A DNA stretch of 64,000 nucleotides from FACHB-T130 sp042747725 (lineage in GTDB: Bacteria > Cyanobacteriota > Cyanobacteriia > Cyanobacteriales > FACHB-T130): contig NZ_JBHZGO010000085.1 in assembly GCF_042747725.1 (NCBI RefSeq), positions 73,908 through 137,907 of the forward strand, in the 5' to 3' direction. The position numbers and the translations under genes were made by a program. Below are positions 1 through 8,573 of this stretch, piece after piece; the stretch's first letter is position 1, and every line of letters starts with the position of its first letter. Below the pieces are notes generated by a model, which worked only from the letters and a program-made list of their open reading frames with translations, ran no database searches and had not been told where the DNA came from.

Positions 1-1
1 A

Positions 2-892
2 ATTTTTGATATTCCGGTAATTTATTTAACTGCTTATGCTGATGAAAAGACACTGGAAAGAGCCAAGATTACAGAGCCTTTCGGGTATATAGTTAAACCC
101 TTTGATGAAAGAGATTTACATACTACGATTGAAATCGCAATTCGCAGACATTTAGCCGAAGCAGCAACTCGCGTGGCTCTGGAAAAAGAAAAACAACTCA
201 GCGAACTCAAATCTCGCTTTTGGTTCATGGTTGCCCACGAATTCCGTAACCCGCTGACCGCAATTTTATCTTCTGCTGAATTACTAGAATCTTATAGCCA
301 CGAATTAACAGAACTTAAAAGACGCGAATATTTCTATCTTATTCAAACCTCGGTTCATTCGCTGAACAATTTGTTAAATGAAGTTTTAGAGTTTGGAAAA
401 GCAGAAGAAGGAAAACTAGAATGCAACCCAGAACCGCTGGATTTAGTGGATTTTTGCAGGGATTTGGTAGAACATATGCAATTCAGCTCTGGTTCAAAAC
501 ATAGAATTAATTTCACAAATCTAGGTGACTGTACTGATGCTTGTTTGGATGAAAAACTGCTACGGCATATCTTTAGCAATTTATTGGGAAATGCTATCAA
601 GTATTCACCCCAAGGCAGCAATATCTACTTGGAACTTTTGTGTGAGAATGGAGAGGCAATTTTTCAGGTAAAAGACAACGGAATTGGCATTCCTCCAGCC
701 GATCGAGAACTTTTGTTTCAATCATTTCAGCGAGCTACAAATGTGGGTAGTATTCCCGGTCATGGGCTAGGGCTAACGATTGTCAAAAAATGTTTAGAAT
801 TACAGGGTGGAGAGATTGCCTTGAACAGTGAAGTTGGAGTGGGGACTACCTTTACAGTCACGCTACCATTGAACATCTGCGTACAAATGTAG
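2..892 (+). CDS. Response regulator/histidine kinase hybrid, 5' end outside window
   Basis: The reading frame is open from the first complete codon of the window. The first 50 or so residues are the end of a receiver domain: a beta4 TAYAD stretch and the KPFDE motif with its conserved lysine. A short linker (LAEAATRVALEKEKQ) leads into a complete histidine kinase core: H-box AHEFRNPLTA with the phosphoacceptor His, N-box SNLLGNAIKYSP, G1 KDNGIGIP and G2 GHGLGLTIVKK. The family uses ATP to autophosphorylate this His. No membrane segment is visible in the part present, so it is probably cytoplasmic. A GTG at 173 could be called as a start, but the receiver sequence upstream in the same frame shows the protein is longer. 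Input domains, if any, lie outside the window. Confidence 0.85.
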   Translation: MFDIPVIYLTAYADEKTLERAKITEPFGYIVKPFDERDLHTTIEIAIRRHLAEAATRVALEKEKQLSELKSRFWFMVAHEFRNPLTAILSSAELLESYSHELTELKRREYFYLIQTSVHSLNNLLNEVLEFGKAEEGKLECNPEPLDLVDFCRDLVEHMQFSSGSKHRINFTNLGDCTDACLDEKLLRHIFSNLLGNAIKYSPQGSNIYLELLCENGEAIFQVKDNGIGIPPADRELLFQSFQRATNVGSIPGHGLGLTIVKKCLELQGGEIALNSEVGVGTTFTVTLPLNICVQM

Positions 893-982
893 GGAAAAAA
901 CGTTCCTTCAAAGACAGCAGACTGTTAAAAATGACCATTTTGACGCGGTAGAGTCTACAATAGTCTATTTCGCCAAGTTGAG

Positions 983-1948
983 ATGCATCCTGTTTCTACC
1001 GTTACCGTTACCGTTCCAGCCACAACTGCTAACTTGGGGCCGGGTTTTGATTGCATAGGCGCAGCTTTAAGGCTGTACAACCAGTTCAAGTTCACTCGCC
1101 TGGAAGCGGATGCTGCAACACTACTCAGCATTACGATTCAGGGTACAGAAGCCGCACGAGTCAACACGGGTGCTGATAATCTGGTTTACCAGTCATTTGT
1201 GAAATTGTACGAACATATCGGGAAGACGCCACCGCCGGTGCAGATTGAGATCGAGCTGGGTGTGCCGCTGGCAAGAGGATTGGGGAGTTCGGCGACGGCA
1301 ATTGTGGGAGGTTTGGTGGGTGCGAACTGTCTGGCTGGGGCACCTCTAGATGAAAATGAGGTGAGAAGAATTGCGATCGCTCTGGAAGGACATCCTGATA
1401 ATGTGGTTCCAGCACTGTTGGGGGGTTGTCGTCTGGCAGCGACAGGTTTGATTGACGAACCGCACAGACACGGAGAACGCAAAGAAGAATGGGAAATCTG
1501 TGAGATTCCCTGGCATTCTGAGATTCTTCCCGTGGTGGCGATTCCGGATTTTGAACTTTCGACTGAACAAGCGCGGCGGGTTTTACCAACTCAGTACAGT
1601 CGTGCGGATGCAATTTTTAATACGGCTCATCTGGGTTTATTGTTGCGAGGGTTGGAAACCGGCAGGGGTGACTGGTTGCGAGTTGCCATGCAAGACCGAA
1701 TCCATCAGCCTTATCGGACAGCATTGATTCGAGGATATGACGCTGTACGCTCGGCGGCAATGGCTTCTGGTGCTTTCGGGATGGTGATTAGTGGTGCGGG
1801 ACCAACTTTATTAGCTTTAGCAGAGGCGGCGTCGGCACCGACAGTTGTGGAGGCAATGGCGGCGGCTTGGAAGGATGAGGGAATTATGGCACAAGTGCGA
1901 TCGCTCTCGATTGACACCCACGGGGCGAAAACCTTTAATATCTCCTAA
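983..1948 (+). CDS. thrB: Homoserine kinase
   Basis: This GHMP-superfamily kinase phosphorylates the hydroxyl of L-homoserine with ATP, the step before threonine synthase in threonine biosynthesis, in the cytosol. The N-terminus carries the family signature VPATTANLGPGFDCIG at about residues 11-26. The glycine/serine-rich ATP loop PLARGLGSSATA lies at 95-106, and the C-terminal GHMP motif SGAGPTLLAL near residue 270. At 321 aa the length is normal for ThrB. The ATG at 983 places the start directly before the conserved N-terminal strand. It ends convergently, overlapping the 3' end of the next minus-strand gene by 14 bp. The protein family call is secure; nothing unusual is seen. Confidence 0.95.
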   Translation: MHPVSTVTVTVPATTANLGPGFDCIGAALRLYNQFKFTRLEADAATLLSITIQGTEAARVNTGADNLVYQSFVKLYEHIGKTPPPVQIEIELGVPLARGLGSSATAIVGGLVGANCLAGAPLDENEVRRIAIALEGHPDNVVPALLGGCRLAATGLIDEPHRHGERKEEWEICEIPWHSEILPVVAIPDFELSTEQARRVLPTQYSRADAIFNTAHLGLLLRGLETGRGDWLRVAMQDRIHQPYRTALIRGYDAVRSAAMASGAFGMVISGAGPTLLALAEAASAPTVVEAMAAAWKDEGIMAQVRSLSIDTHGAKTFNIS

Positions 1949-2360
1949 ATTCGTAACTCAGACTTTTGCGTAACTGCTGAATTTGTCGATATTGATTTGT
2001 AGGTCCTGAAACAAAAACAAGAACTCTATCACCAGAAGGCGCACAAATCAAATAAGCTGACAGATTCCCAAATCGTCCGTAAGCCGCTTCTGCGATAACT
2101 CCTGTCTCTTTGGCGTTACTGCTTTTCAGGAATTCCAGCGCATTATCCAGACAGTTGTTCTGGCTGGTATCATCTCTCCTGTTAGTCACTCGGCTGACAC
2201 TGCTGGTTTCATTTATTTCAATCCATTCGCTCCAATCACTCGTCGTTGTATCGGCTAAAGCAGGCATTGACAAAGTAAGCAATCCGGTTTTCATACTTAA
2301 AATTGTGGCAATGGCTAAAAACGAATTTGCTTTCTGTTTAGGACTAATTCGGTTCAACAT
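1935..2360 (-). CDS. Hypothetical exported protein, 141 aa
   Basis: I do not recognise this protein. The N-terminus has a positively charged stretch (NRISPKQK), a hydrophobic core (LAIATILSM...LLTLSMPA) and an ALA-D cleavage-like site near residue 36, consistent with a Sec signal peptide. The mature part of about 105 aa is soluble, with two cysteines (in NNCLD and LICAP) that could form a disulfide in the periplasm. The 3' end overlaps the end of thrB by 14 bp. An open frame on the opposite strand at 2110-2367 covers the same DNA but has no start context or recognisable features. I prefer the minus strand because of the signal peptide. Function is unknown. Confidence 0.6.
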   Translation of the reverse strand: MLNRISPKQKANSFLAIATILSMKTGLLTLSMPALADTTTSDWSEWIEINETSSVSRVTNRRDDTSQNNCLDNALEFLKSSNAKETGVIAEAAYGRFGNLSAYLICAPSGDRVLVFVSGPTNQYRQIQQLRKSLSYEFRRY

Positions 2361-2472
2361 AAGTTAGGTCGAGAAATGTAGGAATTAATGTTGAGCGATC
2401 GCAACCCTGGAAATTGATTCACAAAATGCCAGAAGTTTTACGGAACTATTCGCCTAAGTTAGGAAAGTAATT

Positions 2473-2985
2473 ATGGAGCCAATTCAAGTAGAAATTGAAG
2501 CGATTCGCACTCAGATTGAGGCGCTCAAGGAAGAACGCGCCATACTGAAAGTCGATCCAGTATTGCCAAGCTACAACACGCCAGAAGCGATCGTTGAGGC
2601 TTATCGTCGTCATGCCAGAGAAACATCACAAATCTCTGCTGAAGTCAAGGGAATCGATGATGCGATCGCTGCCTTGGAAGCTAAATTGAGGGAGATCGGG
2701 CGATCGCAAGGATTGCAACAGTTATTGCAGGGGGGGACACCAGATCCTCTCGCCGCGCAGGTAGAGGAAGGTAAACAACGCGCTCAGGATCGCGCCGAAC
2801 GAATTAACGAACTGGCGGAAGAACTGGAGCAGGAAGTGCAAGCGCTCAAGGCGATCGCTGATGAAATTAGTCCCAGTTATTGGCAGTTGTACAACAGACC
2901 TTTTATTACTGGATTCAGCAAAATTTCGGTTCCCTTCGTCCGCTCGGATGGCGCTGTGTGGATGATTACGAATCAAGTCGTGTAG
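2473..2985 (+). CDS. Hypothetical coiled-coil protein, 170 aa
   Basis: The protein is not recognised. Residues 1-35 and about 60-85 have heptad-like patterns (EIEAIRTQIEALKEE; DDAIAALEAKLREIG), and 95-135 is a second charged helical region (KQRAQDRAERINELAEELEQ), so most of it should form coiled coil. The last 35 residues look globular, rich in aromatic residues. There is no signal peptide or membrane segment. The ATG at 2473 follows an AGGAAAG Shine-Dalgarno-like stretch. The gene stands alone between the convergent thrB pair and the minus-strand protease. The HIP1 density matches its neighbours, which argues for a resident gene. Confidence 0.65.
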   Translation: MEPIQVEIEAIRTQIEALKEERAILKVDPVLPSYNTPEAIVEAYRRHARETSQISAEVKGIDDAIAALEAKLREIGRSQGLQQLLQGGTPDPLAAQVEEGKQRAQDRAERINELAEELEQEVQALKAIADEISPSYWQLYNRPFITGFSKISVPFVRSDGAVWMITNQVV

Positions 2986-3048
2986 AACGTGAGAAAACGC
3001 GACTATACCCCCCGCCCAATTGGCTACCGTGTACACCACAGGCAGACT

Positions 3049-3131
3049 CCCCAAACCCCTCTCCGATGCCCAGAGGGGCTTTGAAGATGGCTGGCTCCCC
3101 TTAGAAAGGTAGGGAAGGGGCTGGGGGTTAG
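3049..3131. repeat. Common C-rich/G-rich cyanobacterial two-stem repeat
   Basis: Just downstream of the coiled-coil gene, CCCCTCTCC pairs with a following AGAGGGG, and a second stem pairs a CCCC run with AGGGAAGGGG, ending in GGGGGTTAG. The same architecture recurs at 42461-42528, 45141-45275 and, inside a gene, at 26474-26560. It may act as a terminator between the convergent genes, but no T-run follows. Confidence 0.6.
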
Positions 3132-3137
3132 CACCCG

Positions 3138-3959
3138 CTATTTTTCCAGGTTCGCCAGCGTTTCCGGTAAAGGCGATCGCTCTTGTACAGGATAATTCCG
3201 CTGCTCAATTAACCGCTGCAATTCTTTAACGCGCCTACCAGGGGCAGGATGGGAGGTCAAGAAATCAAAATCTGCACCACTTTTGCGACTCATTCGGGCA
3301 AAAAAGTCGGTTGCACCCGCGACATGACCGTAAGTTTGTTGCAACAATCTTATGCCAAACTCATCCGCCTCAGATTCCTGAGACTGAGAGAATCGGGAAC
3401 TGCTGACAGCTTGAACACCCCCCGCCGCTGCCGATGATAACCCACCGGCATCCCCAAAGACAGTAGCGATCGCAATGGGTAACAGCAGCTGTCGCACCAA
3501 TGCCCGTAAATGATCGCGGTGGGCAAAATGCCCCAACTCATGCCCCAACACCATCATCAGCTCATTTTCTGATTCCGTCTGTTTCAGCAAACCGGCGTAG
3601 ATGATAATGCGATCGCCTGGTAGCGCTAGCGCATTCACCGTATTATCGGGAACATATAGCACCCGATAATCTCGCTCTTGGCGCTGCTCGGAAGGCAACT
3701 TTGTCTCCAGCCTATCTAGCAGCTGATTTAGCGTATCTTGAGCCGGTGAAGGCTTAGCCAAGCGCTCATAAGTCGGGACAATGAGGGCACCCAACTGTTG
3801 CTCCACCTTGGGAGGAATTACCCAAACCAAGCTATTAATTAGCAACCCCAGCAGCCAAATAACGCCGACGATAAATCCAATAAATAGCCCTAAGAGAATC
3901 AGTAACTGACGGTTATTGGGAGGTGGGTTGCGATCGCTCGATGTTGCAGTTCCAGACAC
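3138..3959 (-). CDS. M48-family zinc metalloprotease, membrane-anchored
   Basis: This is a gluzincin protease of the HtpX/BepA-like M48 group. The zinc motif HELGHFAHRDH lies at residues 140-150, and the third zinc ligand is in ESEADEFG at about 195-202. A single transmembrane segment spans about 19-48 (LLILLGLFIGFIVGVIWLLG), so the catalytic domain is probably on the periplasmic or lumenal side. Family members degrade or mature envelope proteins. At 273 aa it is a compact version without the C-terminal TPR repeats of BepA. The start is a GTG, and the small frame at 3961-4104 ends one base upstream, which would allow translational coupling. The substrate is unknown. Confidence 0.85.
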   Translation of the reverse strand: MSGTATSSDRNPPPNNRQLLILLGLFIGFIVGVIWLLGLLINSLVWVIPPKVEQQLGALIVPTYERLAKPSPAQDTLNQLLDRLETKLPSEQRQERDYRVLYVPDNTVNALALPGDRIIIYAGLLKQTESENELMMVLGHELGHFAHRDHLRALVRQLLLPIAIATVFGDAGGLSSAAAGGVQAVSSSRFSQSQESEADEFGIRLLQQTYGHVAGATDFFARMSRKSGADFDFLTSHPAPGRRVKELQRLIEQRNYPVQERSPLPETLANLEK

Positions 3960-3960
3960 T

Positions 3961-4104
3961 TCAGGCTTGCTCCAAAAACGCTATTGTTAAATCTGCATTG
4001 CCCCATCCGGTATGCAGGCAACTCTTGACGACCCGACCAAACAATGCTTCGACCTTCATATGTAAACTTGCATCGTGAGTTACCTGCACGCGATCGCTCG
4101 TCAT
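3961..4104 (-). CDS. Possible small gene, 47 aa, upstream of the M48 protease
   Basis: An ATG-started frame of 47 codons (beginning MTSDRVQVTHDASLHM) ends in TGA one base before the GTG start of the protease. No known family is recognised and no strong Shine-Dalgarno is visible. The tight spacing suggests either a coupled leader peptide or the remnant of an upstream gene. The call is tentative. Confidence 0.3.
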   Translation of the reverse strand: MTSDRVQVTHDASLHMKVEALFGRVVKSCLHTGWGNADLTIAFLEQA

Positions 4105-4165
4105 TTCAGCGATATAATGCGGCTACCTAAAAGTTCTATTGGGTGCGGTTACAGCAAGATTCAGC

Positions 4166-4861
4166 TTAGTTGCTACTCTTAACTGGACGGAACGGATTCA
4201 AGAAATTTATCAGTGCATAAAGCTCACGCGACTGAATCCATAAACGTCCTTGACCCCGGAAGCGACAAACCAATCCTTCCCCGCCCAAAATTCCAGTTCT
4301 CAGCCCTTTAAATGACAAGCCCCCTAACATTTCGACATTGTATTGTAACGAGTCTTCAAACGCCACAATATAGCCAGTATCTACTACATAATCCCCTGCA
4401 ACTGGAATTTCTACAATTGCCCCATAAGAACTAAACCAGATATCTCCTTGACCAGTTGCTCTCAGCAAAAACAACGACTCCCCACTAAAGAAGCCTTTAA
4501 AACCTTGAAACTTAGTATCAATTTCGACGCTGGGATTAGCTGCAACAAAACCCGAAGATTGCACCATCAATCCATTGCCACTTAGGTAGTAATGTTGAAT
4601 GTCTCCAGGTACTCCAGGCGAAACATAGAGTTGTCCTGCCCTTCCTTCAGCGGTAAATTCACTCAAAAATAAAGATTCACCGCCCAGCATCCGACCGATA
4701 CCTTGCATTAAGCCACCTTTGACTTTAGACTTCATTTTAATGCAAGTATCCATTGCTGCCATTGCGCCCGATTCTACTAAGACAGTTTGATTTGCTTGTA
4801 AGTCGAGGCGCAGGGAAGCATAGGCTGGGGAATGCTCGATTTCGTAGGCAATCTCATTCAT
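4166..4861 (-). CDS. AIM24/TIGR00266-family protein (copy 1 of 3)
   Basis: This 231-aa protein belongs to the AIM24 family of beta-rich proteins. It shows the repeated signature boxes of that family: LGGESLFLSEF near residue 60, FSGESLFLLRATGQG near 130 and GGEGLVCRFRGQGRLWIQSR near the C-terminus. The biochemical role of the bacterial members is not settled. No signal peptide or membrane span is visible. The ATG is preceded by AAAGGATAATT, a good ribosome site. It is first of three tandem paralogues transcribed in the same direction with gaps of about 70-95 bp. The three differ enough in sequence to represent an old triplication rather than a recent one. Confidence 0.85.
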   Translation of the reverse strand: MNEIAYEIEHSPAYASLRLDLQANQTVLVESGAMAAMDTCIKMKSKVKGGLMQGIGRMLGGESLFLSEFTAEGRAGQLYVSPGVPGDIQHYYLSGNGLMVQSSGFVAANPSVEIDTKFQGFKGFFSGESLFLLRATGQGDIWFSSYGAIVEIPVAGDYVVDTGYIVAFEDSLQYNVEMLGGLSFKGLRTGILGGEGLVCRFRGQGRLWIQSRELYALINFLNPFRPVKSSN

Positions 4862-4954
4862 AATTATCCTTTGCTAATTACTATCTTGTTGGATTGAAGG
4901 ATTGTTCAAAAGCCATTTGTCAATGAGCAATGACTAATCACTAATTACCACTCT

Positions 4955-5632
4955 TTATCGCGGCGGCAACTGAGAACCAACTAGCACACCGAAGGCACCC
5001 GGATTGTGAGTTTGGCAAAACACTCGACCTTGTCCTTGAAACCGACAAACGAATCCTTCTCCGCCCAAAAAGGAACCAATTAAACTGGAAGTTGCTTTTC
5101 TAATTTCAAACTTCAGGCTTTTCTCAAATGCCACAATATGTCCGGTGTCAACGATATATTCACCATTCACAGGAATTTCATAAATAGCCCCAAAGGAAGA
5201 AAGCAGAACGGAACCATGACCGCTGACATTTAACCAAAAAATTGATTCGCCAGAAAACAAAGATTTTAAGCCTTGAAATCCTAACTCAATATCAACATCT
5301 GACTCGCTAGCGAGGTAAGAAGCAGATTGCACGACCAATCCAGATCCAGTCATTTGATAAAGCAAAATATCGCCCATCAATTTGGGAGCTAAAAATACTT
5401 CACCTCCAGCAGTGGGAGAGCGAAAAACGCTCAAAAACAGCGACTCACCGGCAACCATGCGTTTCAGTCCGCCCAAAATTCCGCCGCCTTTTCCTTGCCG
5501 TAAAGTCGTACTGGCATTGATATAACCGCTCATGGCAATCATCCTGCCAGCTTCTGCGATTAATTCTTCACCGGCTCTGAGAGTAACGCGAGCGATCGCG
5601 CTGTCCGGTTGATGTAAAATTTGCACATCCAT
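4955..5632 (-). CDS. AIM24/TIGR00266-family protein (copy 2 of 3)
   Basis: The paralogue of its neighbours has the same boxes: VAGESLFLSVF, FSGESIFWLNVSGHG and GGEGFVCRFQGQGRVFCQ. The frame is open from an upstream ATG at 5659, adding nine residues (MHKSRGFEA). I choose the internal ATG at 5632 (MDVQILHQP) because it aligns with the start of the other copies. No membrane or export signal is seen. It probably forms an operon with copies 1 and 3. The function is unresolved, and a heteromeric assembly of the three products is only an inference from the conserved linkage. Confidence 0.85.
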   Translation of the reverse strand: MDVQILHQPDSAIARVTLRAGEELIAEAGRMIAMSGYINASTTLRQGKGGGILGGLKRMVAGESLFLSVFRSPTAGGEVFLAPKLMGDILLYQMTGSGLVVQSASYLASESDVDIELGFQGLKSLFSGESIFWLNVSGHGSVLLSSFGAIYEIPVNGEYIVDTGHIVAFEKSLKFEIRKATSSLIGSFLGGEGFVCRFQGQGRVFCQTHNPGAFGVLVGSQLPPR

Positions 5633-5700
5633 CGCTTCAAATCCTCTTGATTTATGCACTTAGCAATTAGGCGAAAAAACTATTATTAATTAGCTTTTTC

Positions 5701-6396
5701 TTAACGAAATTTAGGACGTAAATATCCGACCAAACCACCAACACTGCGAGATTGTAAATAAATTTCTCCTTGCCCTGTCAGTCGGTTCACTAATCCTTCC
5801 CCCGACGTGACAGAACCAAGCAATCCACCAGCTAGTCCCACACTCATTTTGATGCCAGGTTCATAGGCAACTAAGTGCCCGCTATCAACCACAAATTCTC
5901 CGGTTATCCGTTTTTGAATGATGCCGCCATAAGCACCAAAAAACACCTGACCTTGACCGCTTAACTTTAGCTTAAACAGTCCTTCTCCTGATATCCAGCT
6001 CTTAAAACCTGCCCACTGAACTCCCATATTCACACCTGGACTATGGGCAATATAAGCACCCGGTTGAAAGCAAATTTCTCGTCCACCCCGCAAGTCAATA
6101 CAAGCAATATCGCCAATGGTAGATTGAGTCAATACTAAATTCAGAGGTTGCTGTGTATTGTTGGTAAAGACATTCACAAATAGGGATTCCCCACCAAAGA
6201 ATTTCTTTAGCAATCCAGAGATTAAACCCCCTGAAAATTCCGTCTTTATAGACAATTGGGCATCCATACTGGTCATAGCTCCCGCCTCAGCAGTGAGGCT
6301 ATCACCCGGATTCAGGATGACAAAAATAGAGGCAAAGGCTGGTTTATAGCGAATTTCGTACTTCACCGACAAATCTCCTGCTTGTGGAGGATGCAA
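5701..6396 (-). CDS. AIM24/TIGR00266-family protein (copy 3 of 3)
   Basis: This is the most upstream and most divergent member of the tandem trio. The AIM24 boxes are FFGGESLFVNVF, ISGEGLFKLKLSGQG and TSGEGLVNRLTGQGEIYLQSR. The first ten residues (MHPPQAGDLS) precede the family's usual beginning, and a GTG (VKYEIRYKP) eleven codons in is an alternative start. The divergent neighbour rsmA reads away on the plus strand. A start for rsmA at 6384 would overlap this gene, another reason to prefer the later rsmA start. The promoter for the trio should lie between 6397 and about 6560. Confidence 0.85.
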   Translation of the reverse strand: MHPPQAGDLSVKYEIRYKPAFASIFVILNPGDSLTAEAGAMTSMDAQLSIKTEFSGGLISGLLKKFFGGESLFVNVFTNNTQQPLNLVLTQSTIGDIACIDLRGGREICFQPGAYIAHSPGVNMGVQWAGFKSWISGEGLFKLKLSGQGQVFFGAYGGIIQKRITGEFVVDSGHLVAYEPGIKMSVGLAGGLLGSVTSGEGLVNRLTGQGEIYLQSRSVGGLVGYLRPKFR

Positions 6397-6578
6397 ACCT
6401 ATACAAGTCTGGCAGAAGTTTTTCCGGTATCCAAATTTATTTAAGAAAAAGCAATAAGTCGATCTGGGGCGACTGGGATGGCTTGACTCTGGATTTAGGG
6501 GATTATTTAGTTTTGGGGAAGCAGCAACTTGACCGCGTGGTAGGTTGGAAGGAAGACTGTAAAAGCATCCTTTCCTCC

Positions 6579-7430
6579 ATGCGATCGCCTCAACCTCGAA
6601 AACAATTTGCTCAACACTGGCTGCGGAGTGACAAGGCGCTCAATCAAATTGTCGCCGCAGCTGAGTTATCCACCCGCGATTCGCCTGGGGGCGAAGCTGA
6701 AGCTTCACGGGTCTTAGAAATTGGCCCCGGCACCGGCATCCTCACTCGCCGCTTATTACCTTTAGCTCAATCTATTGTTGCGGTTGAAATTGACCGCGAT
6801 TTATGTCAACTGCTGGCTAAACAATTAGGTAAAGTCGATCATTTTTTACTTTTGCAAGGCGATTTCCTTTCATTCGACTTAGACGCTCAACTCGCTTCTT
6901 TTCCAGCCTTCCAAAATCCCAATAAAGTTGTTGCCAATATTCCTTACAACATCACCGGCCCGATTCTGGAAAAGTTGTTAGGTACAATTGCCCAGCCAGC
7001 CGCCAAACCGTTTGATTCCATCGTGCTGCTGGTGCAAAAAGAAGTCGCACAAAGGCTTTACGCCAAACCAGGCACGAAACATTTTGGGGCATTAACCGTG
7101 CGGGTGCAGTATTTGGCAGAGTGCGAGTTAATCTGTATTGTGCCAGCGGGAGCATTTTATCCGCCGCCCAAAGTAGATTCAGCGGTGGTGCGGCTGCGTC
7201 CCCGATTGATAGAACCGCCCGCCCATAACCCCAAGCACCTAGAGAATTTGGTCAAGATCGGCTTTGCCGAGAAGCGCAAAATGTTGCGAAATAATCTGAA
7301 AAGTGTCGTTGAGCGCGATCGCCTCACCCAATTACTGGAACAATTAGAAGTAAACCCTCAAGTCCGCGCCGAAGACCTGAGTCTTACCCAGTGGGTTGCC
7401 CTGAGTAATTTGCTCAAGCCTGACGACTGA
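6579..7430 (+). CDS. rsmA: 16S rRNA dimethyladenosine transferase
   Basis: RsmA (KsgA) dimethylates two adjacent adenines in the 3' hairpin of 16S rRNA using S-adenosylmethionine, a late step of small-subunit assembly. SAM motif I is RVLEIGPGTGILT at residues 44-56, and the catalytic NIPYNI is at 120-125. The PPKVDSAVVRL motif of the family appears near residue 210. The frame extends upstream to 6384, but those 65 residues look non-coding and overlap the divergent AIM24 gene. The ATG at 6579 (MRSPQPRKQFAQHWL) gives 283 aa, the normal length. A small inverted-repeat element separates it from ispE. Confidence 0.95.
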   Translation: MRSPQPRKQFAQHWLRSDKALNQIVAAAELSTRDSPGGEAEASRVLEIGPGTGILTRRLLPLAQSIVAVEIDRDLCQLLAKQLGKVDHFLLLQGDFLSFDLDAQLASFPAFQNPNKVVANIPYNITGPILEKLLGTIAQPAAKPFDSIVLLVQKEVAQRLYAKPGTKHFGALTVRVQYLAECELICIVPAGAFYPPPKVDSAVVRLRPRLIEPPAHNPKHLENLVKIGFAEKRKMLRNNLKSVVERDRLTQLLEQLEVNPQVRAEDLSLTQWVALSNLLKPDD

Positions 7431-7436
7431 AGTTGT

Positions 7437-7540
7437 GGCTACACAAACTCTCGTCCGGATGGTGCTTGGATAGTGAAAATATCACTTGTTTGACTAATGT
7501 TTGACTAAGCCTGCTCTCGTCAGACTTGGTTTGTGTAGCC
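7437..7540. repeat. 104-bp element with 12-bp terminal inverted repeats
   Basis: GGCTACACAAAC (7437-7448) and its exact complement GTTTGTGTAGCC (7529-7540) bound an 80-nt interior that includes two adjacent copies of TGTTTGACTAA. No clear target duplication flanks it. It lies between rsmA and ispE and could be a small MITE or a long-range terminator hairpin. Confidence 0.55.
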
Positions 7541-7580
7541 CCAGTATGAGAGCCTGTGGGCATCTATCTGCAAAACCCCA

Positions 7581-8528
7581 ATGCGTTCCTATACCCTGAT
7601 TTCCCCAGCCAAAATTAATCTGTATCTAGAAATTATCAGCGATCGCCCGGATGGTTATCACGAACTGGCGATGGTGCTGCAAAGCGTTGGTCTTACCGAC
7701 CAAATTGATTTGCGTTCGATTAGCACTGAATCAGTCCACGTTCACTGCGATCATCCCCTAGTGCCGTCAGACAAAACCAACCTTGCCTACCGGGCGGCAG
7801 AATTGATGGCGGTAGAATTTCCCCAAGCTTTTGCCCGGTACGGCGGTGTCGAGATTACCATCAACAAACGAATCCCTGTAGGGGCAGGGTTAGCAGGGGG
7901 ATCTAGCAATGCTGCTGCTGTTTTAGTGGGAATCGATTTGCTGTGGCATCTAGGACTCACTCAGTCGGAATTGCAAGAAATGGCAGCAAAAATTGGCTCA
8001 GATGTCCCGTTTTGCGTCGCGGGAGGGACAGCGCTGGCAACTGGGCGAGGCGAACAACTCTCTCCCCTCCCTAATTTGGAGCATCCCTGGGTGGTGTTGG
8101 GCAAATACCGCAACCTTGCAGTATCCACACCCTGGGCTTATCAAACTTACCGGCAGAAGTATATTAGTACCTACGTTTCTGACGCTGATAGTTTGGAGGC
8201 CCGCAGACAACGGGTGCATTCTGGCTCGATGGTTAACGCCATCTTCAAGAAAAATGAGGTGAGAATCGGTCAATTACTGCACAATGACTTAGAAAAAGTC
8301 GTATTGCCGGAGTATCCCCAAGTGTTGCGACTGCGGGAAGCGTTCTATGAAGCGGGTGTACTGGGGGCAATGATGTCGGGATCGGGGCCAACCGTGTTTG
8401 CTCTCTCGGAATCGGAAGCCAAGGCACAACAAGTACAGCAGTACGTGAGAAAGTCAATCCCCGACCCCAATTTAGATTTGTGGGTAGCACCGTTTACCAC
8501 CACTGGGATTCGGGTTATTGCCCATTGA
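7581..8528 (+). CDS. ispE: 4-diphosphocytidyl-2-C-methyl-D-erythritol kinase
   Basis: IspE phosphorylates CDP-methylerythritol with ATP in the MEP pathway, which in cyanobacteria supplies precursors for carotenoids, chlorophyll phytyl chains and quinones. The protein begins with the conserved SPAKINLYLEI. It has the GHMP ATP loop PVGAGLAGGSSNAA at residues 99-112 and the C-terminal SGSGPTVFAL. Length 315 aa is typical. The start ATG at 7581 sits directly before the conserved strand. The downstream DUF3082-like gene starts 45 bp later and is likely cotranscribed. Confidence 0.95.
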   Translation: MRSYTLISPAKINLYLEIISDRPDGYHELAMVLQSVGLTDQIDLRSISTESVHVHCDHPLVPSDKTNLAYRAAELMAVEFPQAFARYGGVEITINKRIPVGAGLAGGSSNAAAVLVGIDLLWHLGLTQSELQEMAAKIGSDVPFCVAGGTALATGRGEQLSPLPNLEHPWVVLGKYRNLAVSTPWAYQTYRQKYISTYVSDADSLEARRQRVHSGSMVNAIFKKNEVRIGQLLHNDLEKVVLPEYPQVLRLREAFYEAGVLGAMMSGSGPTVFALSESEAKAQQVQQYVRKSIPDPNLDLWVAPFTTTGIRVIAH

Positions 8529-8573
8529 TCGAGCTAAATATTCATCACCGATCCCTAATCGCTCAATTGACCT

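Noticed and set aside
2110..2367. 85-codon plus-strand frame opposite the exported protein gene
   Set aside because: The minus-strand frame has a signal peptide and plausible mature domain; the plus frame has neither.
6384..6578. Longer N-terminus for RsmA
   Set aside because: Would overlap the divergent AIM24 gene and add 65 residues absent from the family.
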